A model generated the notes under the pieces. It saw only the letters and a list, made by a program, of their open reading frames with translations, ran no database searches and was not told the DNA's origin. 64,000 bases of DNA, taken from positions 294,948,270-295,012,269 of the forward strand of contig NC_133650.1 of the NCBI RefSeq assembly GCF_009905375.1, written 5' to 3'. The position numbers and the translations under genes were made by a program. How positions within the stretch are numbered: the first letter of the stretch is position 1; the number at the start of each line of letters is the position of its first letter. This stretch comes from Apium graveolens (lineage: Eukaryota; Streptophyta; Magnoliopsida; Apiales; Apiaceae). This document shows positions 24,154-32,379 of this stretch, piece after piece.

Positions 24154-24373
24154 TTTATTTTCTTCTTCCTGTTTTTCTTCATCGTCATCCTTGCCCTGCT
24201 TCTTGAGCTAGGACAAAGGCTGTTGCTGTTAGGTTTAGAAGCTTAGGACAATCTTGTAAAGTTCTGATGTAATTTAAATTTCATGAATGTATTCTCTTAA
24301 TATATTAATGGAATTTCTACTTTTTGCAAGTTTTTATCTCTGAGATGTTTGTAATTTAAATGCACTGATAAAT
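24154..24373. other. 3' tail of the accessory ORF in B
   Basis: It aligns with 57027-57200 of D (ttcttcctgtt..., gctaggac..., ttagaagcttagg..., atatattaatg). The pattern resembles a short 3' untranslated region ending in an AT-rich part. Element E is inserted at 24374. Confidence 0.5.
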
Positions 24374-25670
24374 TGTTAGGTCCCAATTTGTTTGTAGAAG
24401 GGGGGGTTGAATACAAACAATACCGTTTCGTCGAATAAAATGCGGAATAAAATTGTGAAACAAAATTCAAGTTAAATAAAACTTTTATTAAACTTGAAAG
24501 GTGTTACAACTACGGTATCAGTTACAAGGGATTAATCTCAAATCAATTATTACAAATTTAGAATAAATTCGACATGAACTTTTTCTATTTTTGTAATTAA
24601 AAGATCAAATGCTAAAAGCGATTTGAGATTAAGTTCTAGGGATTTTAATCCGCTAGATAGATATACAAGAACAAGATAAGTATTTCTAGTTGATTGGATT
24701 TAACTTTACAATCTAGAAAATTGATCTTGAAGTTGCAGAATAGATGAAATATTTTTCTGCTGCTTTTTCTTTTGTTCTTGTGGTGTGTTCTGTTTGATTG
24801 CTGAATAAACAAAAAGTCTTCTGCTTCTTTTATCAAACAGCCGAGATGAATGAACTGCAATGACAATTCTTTGAACTAGCATGACTTTCGGTATGACAAT
24901 TGATTGTCATACCGATTGTTACATAAGTACAATTCAGATTGTCTTGCAAAGATTAATAACAGATTTTTAATCTAATAAAAATTCTAACAAGACAATTAAA
25001 TGAATTAGCATGACTTTCGGTATGACTATTGATTGTCATACCGATTGTCATATTAATACAATCCAGATTGTCTTGTTTCAATTTAAATAGATTTAAACCA
25101 ATTAAAATTCTGTAATTCCTTAATATTAATTCTAAATTAATTAATCAATTTAATTCAATTAATTAATAAATTAATCCTTGCAGATATAATTTATTTTCTT
25201 AATTAAATTATATGACTTAATTAATTAATGGAGAATTAATACTAACGCTGAGCAGCAACCATTCTTCTGACAATCTTCTGAAAGTCACTGAGACTTATGA
25301 ATCAATTCCGTCACTTCAATGCTGACACTCGATGTACTGTCTGGTTCATGAGTGACTAACTTTCGTGACGTTTCTTCATGTCTTGACTCTGTTGTTCTGA
25401 TTGAATCCTTGTAATAAATGATACCTTGACGAGATCTCTGTCACTTGATTAAATCCACGATCTTGATTTATATCACTGAGGCATGATCAAATTCTTGAAC
25501 TTCTTCCAGTGAATCTTCAAGTCTGCAGATGAACAATGTTTCTTTATTCTTTGACAGATGTTACTTTGTGAGATCTCTCTGATGCTTGATCCACTATTTA
25601 CTTATTACATTCTTATTTGAGTTGAGTTAAATACTCGAATAAACGAGTAGGCTATGACATATGCCTTTCA
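24374..25670 (-). mobile_element. 3' LTR of element E
   Basis: 1297 bp; on the minus strand it runs TGAAAGGCATATG ... GGGACCTAACA. It includes a duplicated block of about 129 bp (24869 and 24998), each copy carrying a hairpin of the GGTATGACAAT/ATTGTCATACC type (24890-24913, 25019-25042). Confidence 0.85.
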
Positions 25671-25680
25671 ATCTCCCCCT
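25671..25680 (-). other. Polypurine tract of element E
   Basis: The minus strand reads AGGGGGAGAT directly before the LTR start TGAAAGG, the expected plus-strand primer site. D has GGGGGAGAT at the same position. Confidence 0.85.
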
Positions 25681-25932
25681 ATTTGCTTGTTAGACAATAA
25701 CAACAAATACCTAGAGGATAACTCAACTAACAAATAAGAAAAAGATATAAACAGTAATGTAAAGTAAATAGCAGAAAAGTTCTGGATTATATTTAACATT
25801 TTCCAGATTCCAAATGAAATTTACAAGTGAATACAAGATAGATGTTCCTCTAGCCTGAACATATAACTACATTAGTCTATCTTGATTCATAACGCTCTAA
25901 TCATATTACATTGAGTTTTGAGCTAATTGACT

Positions 25933-28900
25933 TTAGTTGTCTTCTCTTCTGACTTCACCTTCTTCTAAATCTTGAAGCAATTCCTTGTCAAAAACACGAT
26001 CCTTTTCTGAAGTGAAGCTTGCAGGTCTGACTGGTTGAACTCCAACTGTCTTCAACTTATTCTTGAGTTGATTGTACCTTTTAACATTCTTCTCACAATA
26101 AGCTTGAATCAAGTCAGCAGCTTGAGTCTTCAACATGGATGAATATCCAGCAGTTCTCAAATGATGTTCCATCCAGACCAGATGCTTAGCTGAGTAGTCT
26201 TTAAGAGATTGTACATCTAGCTGACAGATTTGAAGACAATCAGACTTAAAGAATCTCACTTGATGAGGATTGTTGACCACTTGAGGACTAGCCCTGCTGG
26301 CAAACTCTTTAAGCCTTTCCCGAAGAACTTCATTCAACTCTGAGCTTCTTTTGACTTTGTTTAAAAGAACCCAAATCTCTGACAACGAACGATTCTCAAA
26401 TAGATGAAGTGACACTTTGAATGATCCTTCACTCTGACAATATACAAAAATGCTCATCTCATTTAGGGATCTATCAAAAGCAGCTGTGATCCTTGAGACT
26501 TCAGTCTTGATAGCATTCATGTACATGTCATTGTTAGGATTTGAGATTTCCAGCTTGTCAAGAAGATGTAAGAACTGCCTATCATTGTTAGTGCATAGCT
26601 GAGGCATATCGAGTACTCTCCTAGCTTCATCCCACTTTCCACCAATCTTCAGTCTGACATCTCTTCTCCTTTCTTGAGCTTTAATGTCATGAAGACGTTG
26701 CTTTTGAAGAGTTTCTGTTCTTTGTATGTCTTTTCTCCTATCAATTATCTGTGAGACCTTCTTGAGTTCAGCTTCTTTTCTTTGCATCTCTGTCTGCTCT
26801 TTCTGAAATTCTTTCTCAAACCTAGGATCCACTGTATCTTCTTCTTCCCAATCTTCAAAATCACTTTCTTCTTCAGCTTCAAATAACCCATCTTTATCTT
26901 CCTGAACTGGTTCAGTGGGAATGTCAAAAATATCGAAGTCATCCTGTTCTCCACTGTAGTAGGCATCATCAGCCTTTCCTTTATCTCCAGCAGAAGTATC
27001 TTTTTCTTTCCCTTTGGAACTACTCCCTTTCTTCTCCCCCTTAGTTGAGGGATCCTCTACTGACTTTCCTTTGAAACCTCCACCACTTCCTGAGCCTGAT
27101 CCTCCACCAGACGGTCCTTCAAAATAAGCTCTTTGTTCTTCATTAGGGCAATGAGAATTCTTGATCATGTAATATAAGTGCTTCATGCCTTCATTTAGAT
27201 GTTCCATGCCCGTCTCTATCTTTAGAAATCTTGAGTTGTCCAGTGAATGATTCATCTCAACGAGGTCTTCAAGAGAAGTCATTCTTGTATGTAGGGAGCA
27301 GAAGTTGGATATGTCATCAGCTGATAAATTTGGAGTGTCCTGAATAGAATTGAGCTTTGGTATTACAGTAGTCTTTAAATCTGAGATGTCATTCCTTATG
27401 ATTGCAAGCTGATTGTCGACAGAGGTGGAAGAAGAAGACCGTTCAACCACTTGTGCTTTGAATGCTTGAGCTTCAGCTTGACTTTTAGCAAGTTCTTCTT
27501 TCAGGGCAGTAATCTGAGCTAACAGGTTGACAGTATCAGTGTCTGTGTGTGCTCTCACCTGAAGTTCACTCGTATTTGGTTCACTCATCTCACGTGCATG
27601 TGTTTCTCTCAATATGATTGCTCGTGAGGAGTCTTCCAATTGCTGTTCTTGTGTACCTGCATTAAAAATCACCCTAGCCTCTTCAAGAGAGGTCAGTGGT
27701 GATGCAATGGGAATTCGCGAGTCCCGATCCTCAGTCAATGCTATCAAATCTTTTGGAATAGATGTCTGAATTGCTTCAGGGATAGATTGACCGAGTTGCC
27801 CTCCACTTTCTCCAGATAAATCTGCGAGTGGAGAATCCCATAAGGGAGCCAGAGTTGTTGGATCTGGGAGGGGAGAAAATGACTCTATTAAAGATGGCGG
27901 AGAGTCAGATTTTCCCTCTGAAGCATGTGACTGCTCTTCTGCCGTAACTATGGCAGGCACTGTAACCGACTCTACGTGCACTCCTCGCTGGGTGTCCTGA
28001 GTATTATCTGGGGAAGTGTATGGTTCCATTGTGAGTAATGGAATTGTGCTTGACTCAGTACAAGATGCCATGGCCCGATGGCGAATTTCAATAGATGCAT
28101 CCTGTTGAGAGAATGCCTCTAGTAACTGTTCATTGGCCATTTCAAAGTCCATGTCCTGTTGGGAGGACAAGGATAAGCTTTCAGATGCCTCAGAATAGGT
28201 TTTTCTTTTCTTAGGAGGAGGCAGAGCTGAGGGTTCACTCATATTTGACATTGTACTACTTCCTAATAATCTTCTGGGTAACATTTTAGACAGTGGGGGA
28301 GAGGGTGAGATAGAATGAGACTCTGTGTTTGGCTCTATGACCTGGGATTGAAGCTGTGGTTCTACAACTTCATGGTCAGCCCTATCAACCACTGAGGGTC
28401 TGTTAACAGAAGTAGGAAGAGAGTGAGAGAGAGTGTGAGGAGTTACTACCTGTAATGGAAGAGCCTGGGTGGCTTGAACCACTGGAGGTTGAGGTTGCTG
28501 TTCATGGCCGGGAAGATTAAAAATAGGCAAGGGAATATAATTGGCCATGAAAGCAGATACAAGTACTGGTACTTGCATAAATTTGAAGGTTGTGTCTTGG
28601 CGAGTGTAAATCTTTTTGCTAACTGGTGGGGGTTCGGTTACAGCAGAGTTAGCAAAAAGTGCTTTGTGTTCAGGGGTGAGTAGATGATCTGCTATGAGCA
28701 TAAGAAAACGAGCATAGTAACATGATACCCTACGATTTGTAGAATGATCACGTAAAGCAGAAGTTAGACATCTCAAGAGAATGGGAAAAAGTAGTTTGCC
28801 AAAATTGATCCTTTGATTGAAAACAACCGCAAGACCAATATACTGCAGGGTGGAAGTAATGTTATGAAAATTAGATTTTGTGCAGTTGGCAAACACTTTG

Positions 28901-29322
28901 GAAAGTGTATCGAAGAAAATATCCCATTCAGACACCAAATTTGATTTAGAAAGTTTGGTTAAATTGATCACCCCCTGATAGTGAATAGCATTGAAAAAAT
29001 TTGTGATATCATTTTCAGAGGGTAAATTACAGAAATTGTCAAGTGGAAAATTTAGCGCACGATTGACGACTGTTTCATCAACTACATACTGTGTGTTTGC
29101 GATGGTGAATGAAAAAGATTTTGAATCATCGGCCACAGTAGAGGTTGTGCAAATCAGTCTAAGAAGATCGATATTTAAAATCACATTTGATTTAATAGCA
29201 GAGCTAACAATCGAATGGTCATTTAAAAATCTAATCCAAGGCTTAAATTTTTCAACATCACATTTTTCCGGATTGAAATAACCAACTAGATTATGCGCGA
29301 CAAGTTGGAAATTGAGAGCCAT
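25933..29322 (-). CDS. ORF3 of element E, intact, function unknown
   Basis: One open frame of 1129 codons; I take Met-Ala at 29322 as the start because ORF3 of A and D begins the same way, though an ATG seven codons upstream (29343) is possible. Residues 1-250 form a folded-looking domain shared with A and D (YVVDETVVNRALNFP, VSEWDIFFD, YARFLMLIADHLL). Residues 270-560 are Pro/Ser/Thr-rich and probably disordered. Coiled coils are likely near 590-630 (ITALKEELAKSQAEAQAFKA) and 860-920 (Glu/Lys/Arg-rich). A Gly/Ser-rich linker lies between them, followed by an acidic block, and the C-terminus is helical. I see no signal peptide or membrane segment. Elements of this type are said to carry an envelope-like gene here; this sequence does not support a surface glycoprotein. 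Confidence 0.75.
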   Translation of the reverse strand: MALNFQLVAHNLVGYFNPEKCDVEKFKPWIRFLNDHSIVSSAIKSNVILNIDLLRLICTTSTVADDSKSFSFTIANTQYVVDETVVNRALNFPLDNFCNLPSENDITNFFNAIHYQGVINLTKLSKSNLVSEWDIFFDTLSKVFANCTKSNFHNITSTLQYIGLAVVFNQRINFGKLLFPILLRCLTSALRDHSTNRRVSCYYARFLMLIADHLLTPEHKALFANSAVTEPPPVSKKIYTRQDTTFKFMQVPVLVSAFMANYIPLPIFNLPGHEQQPQPPVVQATQALPLQVVTPHTLSHSLPTSVNRPSVVDRADHEVVEPQLQSQVIEPNTESHSISPSPPLSKMLPRRLLGSSTMSNMSEPSALPPPKKRKTYSEASESLSLSSQQDMDFEMANEQLLEAFSQQDASIEIRHRAMASCTESSTIPLLTMEPYTSPDNTQDTQRGVHVESVTVPAIVTAEEQSHASEGKSDSPPSLIESFSPLPDPTTLAPLWDSPLADLSGESGGQLGQSIPEAIQTSIPKDLIALTEDRDSRIPIASPLTSLEEARVIFNAGTQEQQLEDSSRAIILRETHAREMSEPNTSELQVRAHTDTDTVNLLAQITALKEELAKSQAEAQAFKAQVVERSSSSTSVDNQLAIIRNDISDLKTTVIPKLNSIQDTPNLSADDISNFCSLHTRMTSLEDLVEMNHSLDNSRFLKIETGMEHLNEGMKHLYYMIKNSHCPNEEQRAYFEGPSGGGSGSGSGGGFKGKSVEDPSTKGEKKGSSSKGKEKDTSAGDKGKADDAYYSGEQDDFDIFDIPTEPVQEDKDGLFEAEEESDFEDWEEEDTVDPRFEKEFQKEQTEMQRKEAELKKVSQIIDRRKDIQRTETLQKQRLHDIKAQERRRDVRLKIGGKWDEARRVLDMPQLCTNNDRQFLHLLDKLEISNPNNDMYMNAIKTEVSRITAAFDRSLNEMSIFVYCQSEGSFKVSLHLFENRSLSEIWVLLNKVKRSSELNEVLRERLKEFASRASPQVVNNPHQVRFFKSDCLQICQLDVQSLKDYSAKHLVWMEHHLRTAGYSSMLKTQAADLIQAYCEKNVKRYNQLKNKLKTVGVQPVRPASFTSEKDRVFDKELLQDLEEGEVRREDN

Positions 29323-30590
29323 TTTAAAATAATAATAAGGCACACACTTTCAGAATTTTAAGAATAATATTAAGAAAATTCGAATTAATTAAATTAATTT
29401 AATAATTCGAATTAAATTAATTATAATCGAAAAATTTAGACAGGAATGTATCTCGTTAAAATCTATAACTCACAAATCCAGATGACACAAGCCAAACGAC
29501 ACAAATCAGAAAAAAATAAAACAAAAAAAAAAAATTAAATAACTGAATTTACAGAAAATTCAACAGCACTTGTCTATGTATATACTTATATGTATATATC
29601 ACTAAAGTGATGATTAAGTTTGCTGAGTAAAAACTCGAGCAAGGAAATACTCAGATTGATGGTTTTTGTTCGAGGAGAGAGAAGAGAGAAAAATTAGGAG
29701 TGAAAAACTGTTCAATTTTTTTGAAATGAACTGTGCTGATGAAAATGGTTTAAAAAGAACAACACATGCCTTTATATAACAGCTGGTATGACAATCCGGG
29801 ATTGTCATACCGATTGTCATACCAGGCAAAAGAAGGAAATGAAATACAATAGAATAAGTATTAAAAATTATAACTGGTATGACAATCTGATAGTCATACC
29901 GATTGTCATACCAGGCAAAATAAAAAATAAAATAGATATATATAATGTTTATAACTGGTAAGACAATCAATAGTCATACCGATTATCTTGCCAGTATAAA
30001 ACTAAACTGAAAAACACTGAAATGACAATTATATTCGCAAATGACTTTCAGCAAGACAATTTCAATTGTCTTGCCGATTGTCATTCTGGAAATAAAAGGT
30101 TTTCACACAGAATTAATTATGAAAATAAGTATATATATATATATAAGTACTGAAATGATTTTCAGCAAGACAATTCAATTGTCTTGCCGATTGTCATTGC
30201 AGTAGAAAAACACTCAAATATGTACAGACTTCTATTTATGTACTGAAACTATATTTCAAAATAGTAAAACTGAAATAAACACTTAAAATTTTTACAGAAA
30301 CAAAGATAATATATCAGAATTTATTATTTTTATTCCAAAAATAGATTTCTGTTGAATTTTAGCAAATAAAATTCATAGAAAAATATTTTTAGAGGAAATA
30401 AGATATTCTGAGATATTTTAAATTAACAAGTAGAGTAAATAACATAGATAAGATAATATATATTACATAGAAATAAGCAAGAAATATGATAAAATGATAA
30501 AATAAATTTGCAAGTGAATTTTTTTTTTTTTCATTTATGAAAAATTCATTTGTAAATTCATTCAAGAACAGATCCCAGATATTAACTAAA
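29323..30590. other. Untranslated region between pol and ORF3 of E
   Basis: AT-rich and without a usable frame. It carries five copies of a hairpin repeat (see next entry). The small accessory ORF of B and D was not found here on either strand. Confidence 0.6.
29785..30199. repeat. Five hairpin repeats, element E
   Basis: Copies start at about 29785, 29876, 29957, 30051 and 30165. The first has a perfect 12-bp stem, GGTATGACAATC (29785-29796) and GATTGTCATACC (29800-29811), followed by a further GATTGTCATACC. Copies 3 to 5 change ATGACAAT to AAGACAAT with matching changes in the other arm (TTGTCTTGCC), so pairing is kept. Related hairpins occur twice in the E LTR. Confidence 0.85.
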
Positions 30591-31703
30591 TTAATCACTA
30601 AAACTATTCAACATGCCCAATTTACCAACTAATCCGGTTAATGTGGATTCGTCAAGTGGTTTAGTGAAAATATCTGCTATTTGTTCTTCTGTTGGAACAA
30701 AAAATAGTTCAACAGTACCATTCATGACGTGCTCTCTAATAAAATGATACCTGATGTCAATGTGCTTTGTCCTCGAGTGCTGCACAGGGTTGTTGGTGAT
30801 GGCTATTGCACTTGTGTTGTCACATAAAATAGGAATCTTGTTCAATACAGAGCCATAGTCTCGTAGTTGGTTCCTAATCCACAAGATCTGAGCACAGCAG
30901 CTTCCAGCAGCAATATATTCAGCCTCGGCCGTTGAGTTGGAAACTGTTTGCTGTTTCTTGCTGTACCATGAGACTAGCCTGCTTCCTAAGAATTGACAAC
31001 TTCCTGAGGTGCTTTTCCTATCAACAACACTTCCTGCATAATCTGAATCTGTATATCCGACAAGGTTAAAACCAGATTCTTTAGGGTACCAAATACCTAG
31101 ATTTGGTGTTCCCTTAAGATATCTTAAGATTCGTTTAACAGCAACGAGATGAATATCTCTAGGATCCGCTTGGAACCTTGCACATAGGCATGTAGCATAC
31201 ATAATATCTGGTCTACTCGCAGTAAGATAGAGTAACGAGCCAATCATACCTCTGTAGCTTGTGACATCTACCTTAATGGAGTTTTCACATGGTCCAAGCT
31301 TGACAGCTGTAGTTGATGGAGTCCTTGCTGATGCAGAATCCTCTAGATTGTATTTTTTGAGGAGTTCCTTGAGATACTTGGATTGACAAATAAATGTTCC
31401 ATCTAACCTTTGATTTACTTGTAATCCAAGAAAGAACTTCAGCCCTCCCATCATGCTCATTTCAAACTTGCTGTGCATTAACTTAGCAAATCTCTTACAG
31501 AGATTATCATTAGTAGACCCAAATATTATATCATCCACATAGACTTGGACTAATATAGTATCATTCTTATGTTTTTTAGAAAAGAGAGTTTTGTCTATGA
31601 CACCTCTAATAAAGCTATTTTCAATAAGAAATTCAGAGAGAGTGTCATACCATTTTCTTGGTGACTGTTTTAGCCCATAGATAGCCTTGAAAAGAAAGAA
31701 GAC
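30591..31703 (-). CDS. Copia pol of element E, C-terminal part (RT and RNase H)
   Basis: Open from the insertion point to the stop at 30591. It begins FLFKAIYGLKQSPRKWYD and has the RT active site [10 protein letters not shown] near 31530. Next come the RT/RNase H connection ([15 protein letters not shown] near 31250) and RNase H with Asp and Glu residues in GYTDSDYAG and [12 protein letters not shown], ending near [12 protein letters not shown] and ADIFTKPLD. The other half of the same polyprotein is at 62133-64000; the gene is interrupted between codons for Phe-Val and Phe by the element inserted at 31704. No other break is visible. Confidence 0.92.
   Translation of the reverse strand, partial: VFFLFKAIYGLKQSPRKWYDTLSEFLIENSFIRGVIDKTLFSKKHKNDTILVQVYVDDIIFGSTNDNLCKRFAKLMHSKFEMSMMGGLKFFLGLQVNQRLDGTFICQSKYLKELLKKYNLEDSASARTPSTTAVKLGPCENSIKVDVTSYRGMIGSLLYLTASRPDIMYATCLCARFQADPRDIHLVAVKRILRYLKGTPNLGIWYPKESGFNLVGYTDSDYAGSVVDRKSTSGSCQFLGSRLVSWYSKKQQTVSNSTAEAEYIAAGSCCAQILWIRNQLRDYGSVLNKIPILCDNTSAIAITNNPVQHSRTKHIDIRYHFIREHVMNGTVELFFVPTEEQIADIFTKPLDESTLTGLVGKLGMLNSFSD
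31699..31703. repeat. Target-site duplication aagac, left copy
   Basis: aagac directly precedes TGTTAG at 31704; the same five bases (62133-62137) directly follow the LTR end CTAACA at 62132. Confidence 0.9.
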
Positions 31704-32324
31704 TGTTAGATATATTTGATAATGTCATGGCTAATATGTTTTATGTTTAGATTTTAGATCTTATTTGAACAGAACAAATCAGTACTTAACTGATCAGTAC
31801 TTATACTGGAAGTCAGAACTTAAGGTACTGGAAGTCAGAACTTAAGGGATATCAGTACTTATGTTATCAGGAGATAGATATCAGAACTTAAGTGCTGAAG
31901 GACGATCAGATAAGGACAGTAGCTGATTAAAGTTAAGAAGATCAAGATAAACATAAGAAGAGATATGCATGAAGAAGGAATTCCGTGAAGAATGGAATAC
32001 TTGGAATAGAAGATATCTGATTGATATATTTTAGGAAGCAGAATTATATTCCATATCAATTAGCGAATATCTTGTAACTGTGTAGTATATAAACACAGAA
32101 ATAGAGTTTACACTAGAAGTGTTATCGTTATCGAGAATATTATTTATTATAACTCTAGAAGCTCTCGTGATATTTTGTTCATCACTGAGAGATAACAGTT
32201 CCAGATTGTAACAGAGTTTATTGTTTAAATAAAGTTTGTTTTCTGTTACATAAGTTCTTGAAGTTTGATTTGATTGTAATAAACACTGTATTCACCCCCT
32301 CTACAGTGAAAGTGTGACCTAACA
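31704..32324 (+). mobile_element. 5' LTR of element C
   Basis: 621 bp, TGTTAG...CTAACA. By my reading it differs from the 3' LTR at 61512-62132 only at 31755 (T versus C at 61563), which implies a very recent insertion. The family motif is present in both directions (GTCAGAACTTAAGG twice, ATCAGAACTTAAGT). Confidence 0.93.
32086..32093 (+). promoter_or_regulatory. TATA box in the LTR of element C
   Basis: TATATAAA, 239 bases before the LTR end. The same box is at 16866-16873 in B and 61894-61901 in the 3' LTR. It is the likely promoter for genomic RNA. Confidence 0.65.
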
Positions 32325-32326
32325 AG

Positions 32327-32338
32327 TGGTATCAGAGC
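32327..32338 (+). other. Primer binding site (tRNA-iMet), element C
   Basis: TGGTATCAGAGC two bases after the LTR end. Confidence 0.95.
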
Positions 32339-32379
32339 TATCTGTTAACACACATACAGTTAAAGATCCAAACACAATC

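Larger units (their letters stand above)
16509..24373 (+). mobile_element. Copia element B (SIRE-like), 5' part
   Basis: 5' LTR, PBS, gag, pol, a long untranslated region and the small accessory ORF are present in order. At 24374 minus-strand element E is inserted, so ORF3 and the 3' LTR of B should lie beyond the right edge of the window, after E ends. B belongs to the same family as C and D (LTR, gag and 3' region align throughout) but is more diverged. The flanking pentamer on the left is attta (16504-16508). Confidence 0.85.
24374..31703 (-). mobile_element. Copia element E (SIRE-like), 3' part, minus strand
   Basis: Right to left: the C-terminal half of RT and RNase H, a 1.2-kb untranslated region with hairpin repeats, a large intact ORF3, a polypurine tract and the 3' LTR. 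The rest of E (integrase, linker, start of RT) is at 62133-64000. The two pieces join in frame within RT once the inserted element and one copy of aagac are removed. The left target site is taaat (24369-24373). E shows no stop in its visible pol or ORF3, so it was likely capable of movement until it was interrupted. Confidence 0.9.

Noticed and set aside
25933..29322. Calling ORF3 a viral envelope gene
   Set aside because: No signal peptide, membrane anchor or cleavage site seen; only the genomic position suggests it.
29614..29970. Minus-strand 118-codon ORF upstream of ORF3 of E
   Set aside because: Its sequence is mostly translation of the hairpin repeats (repeated YDYQIVIPVI-like peptide) and has no counterpart in other elements.
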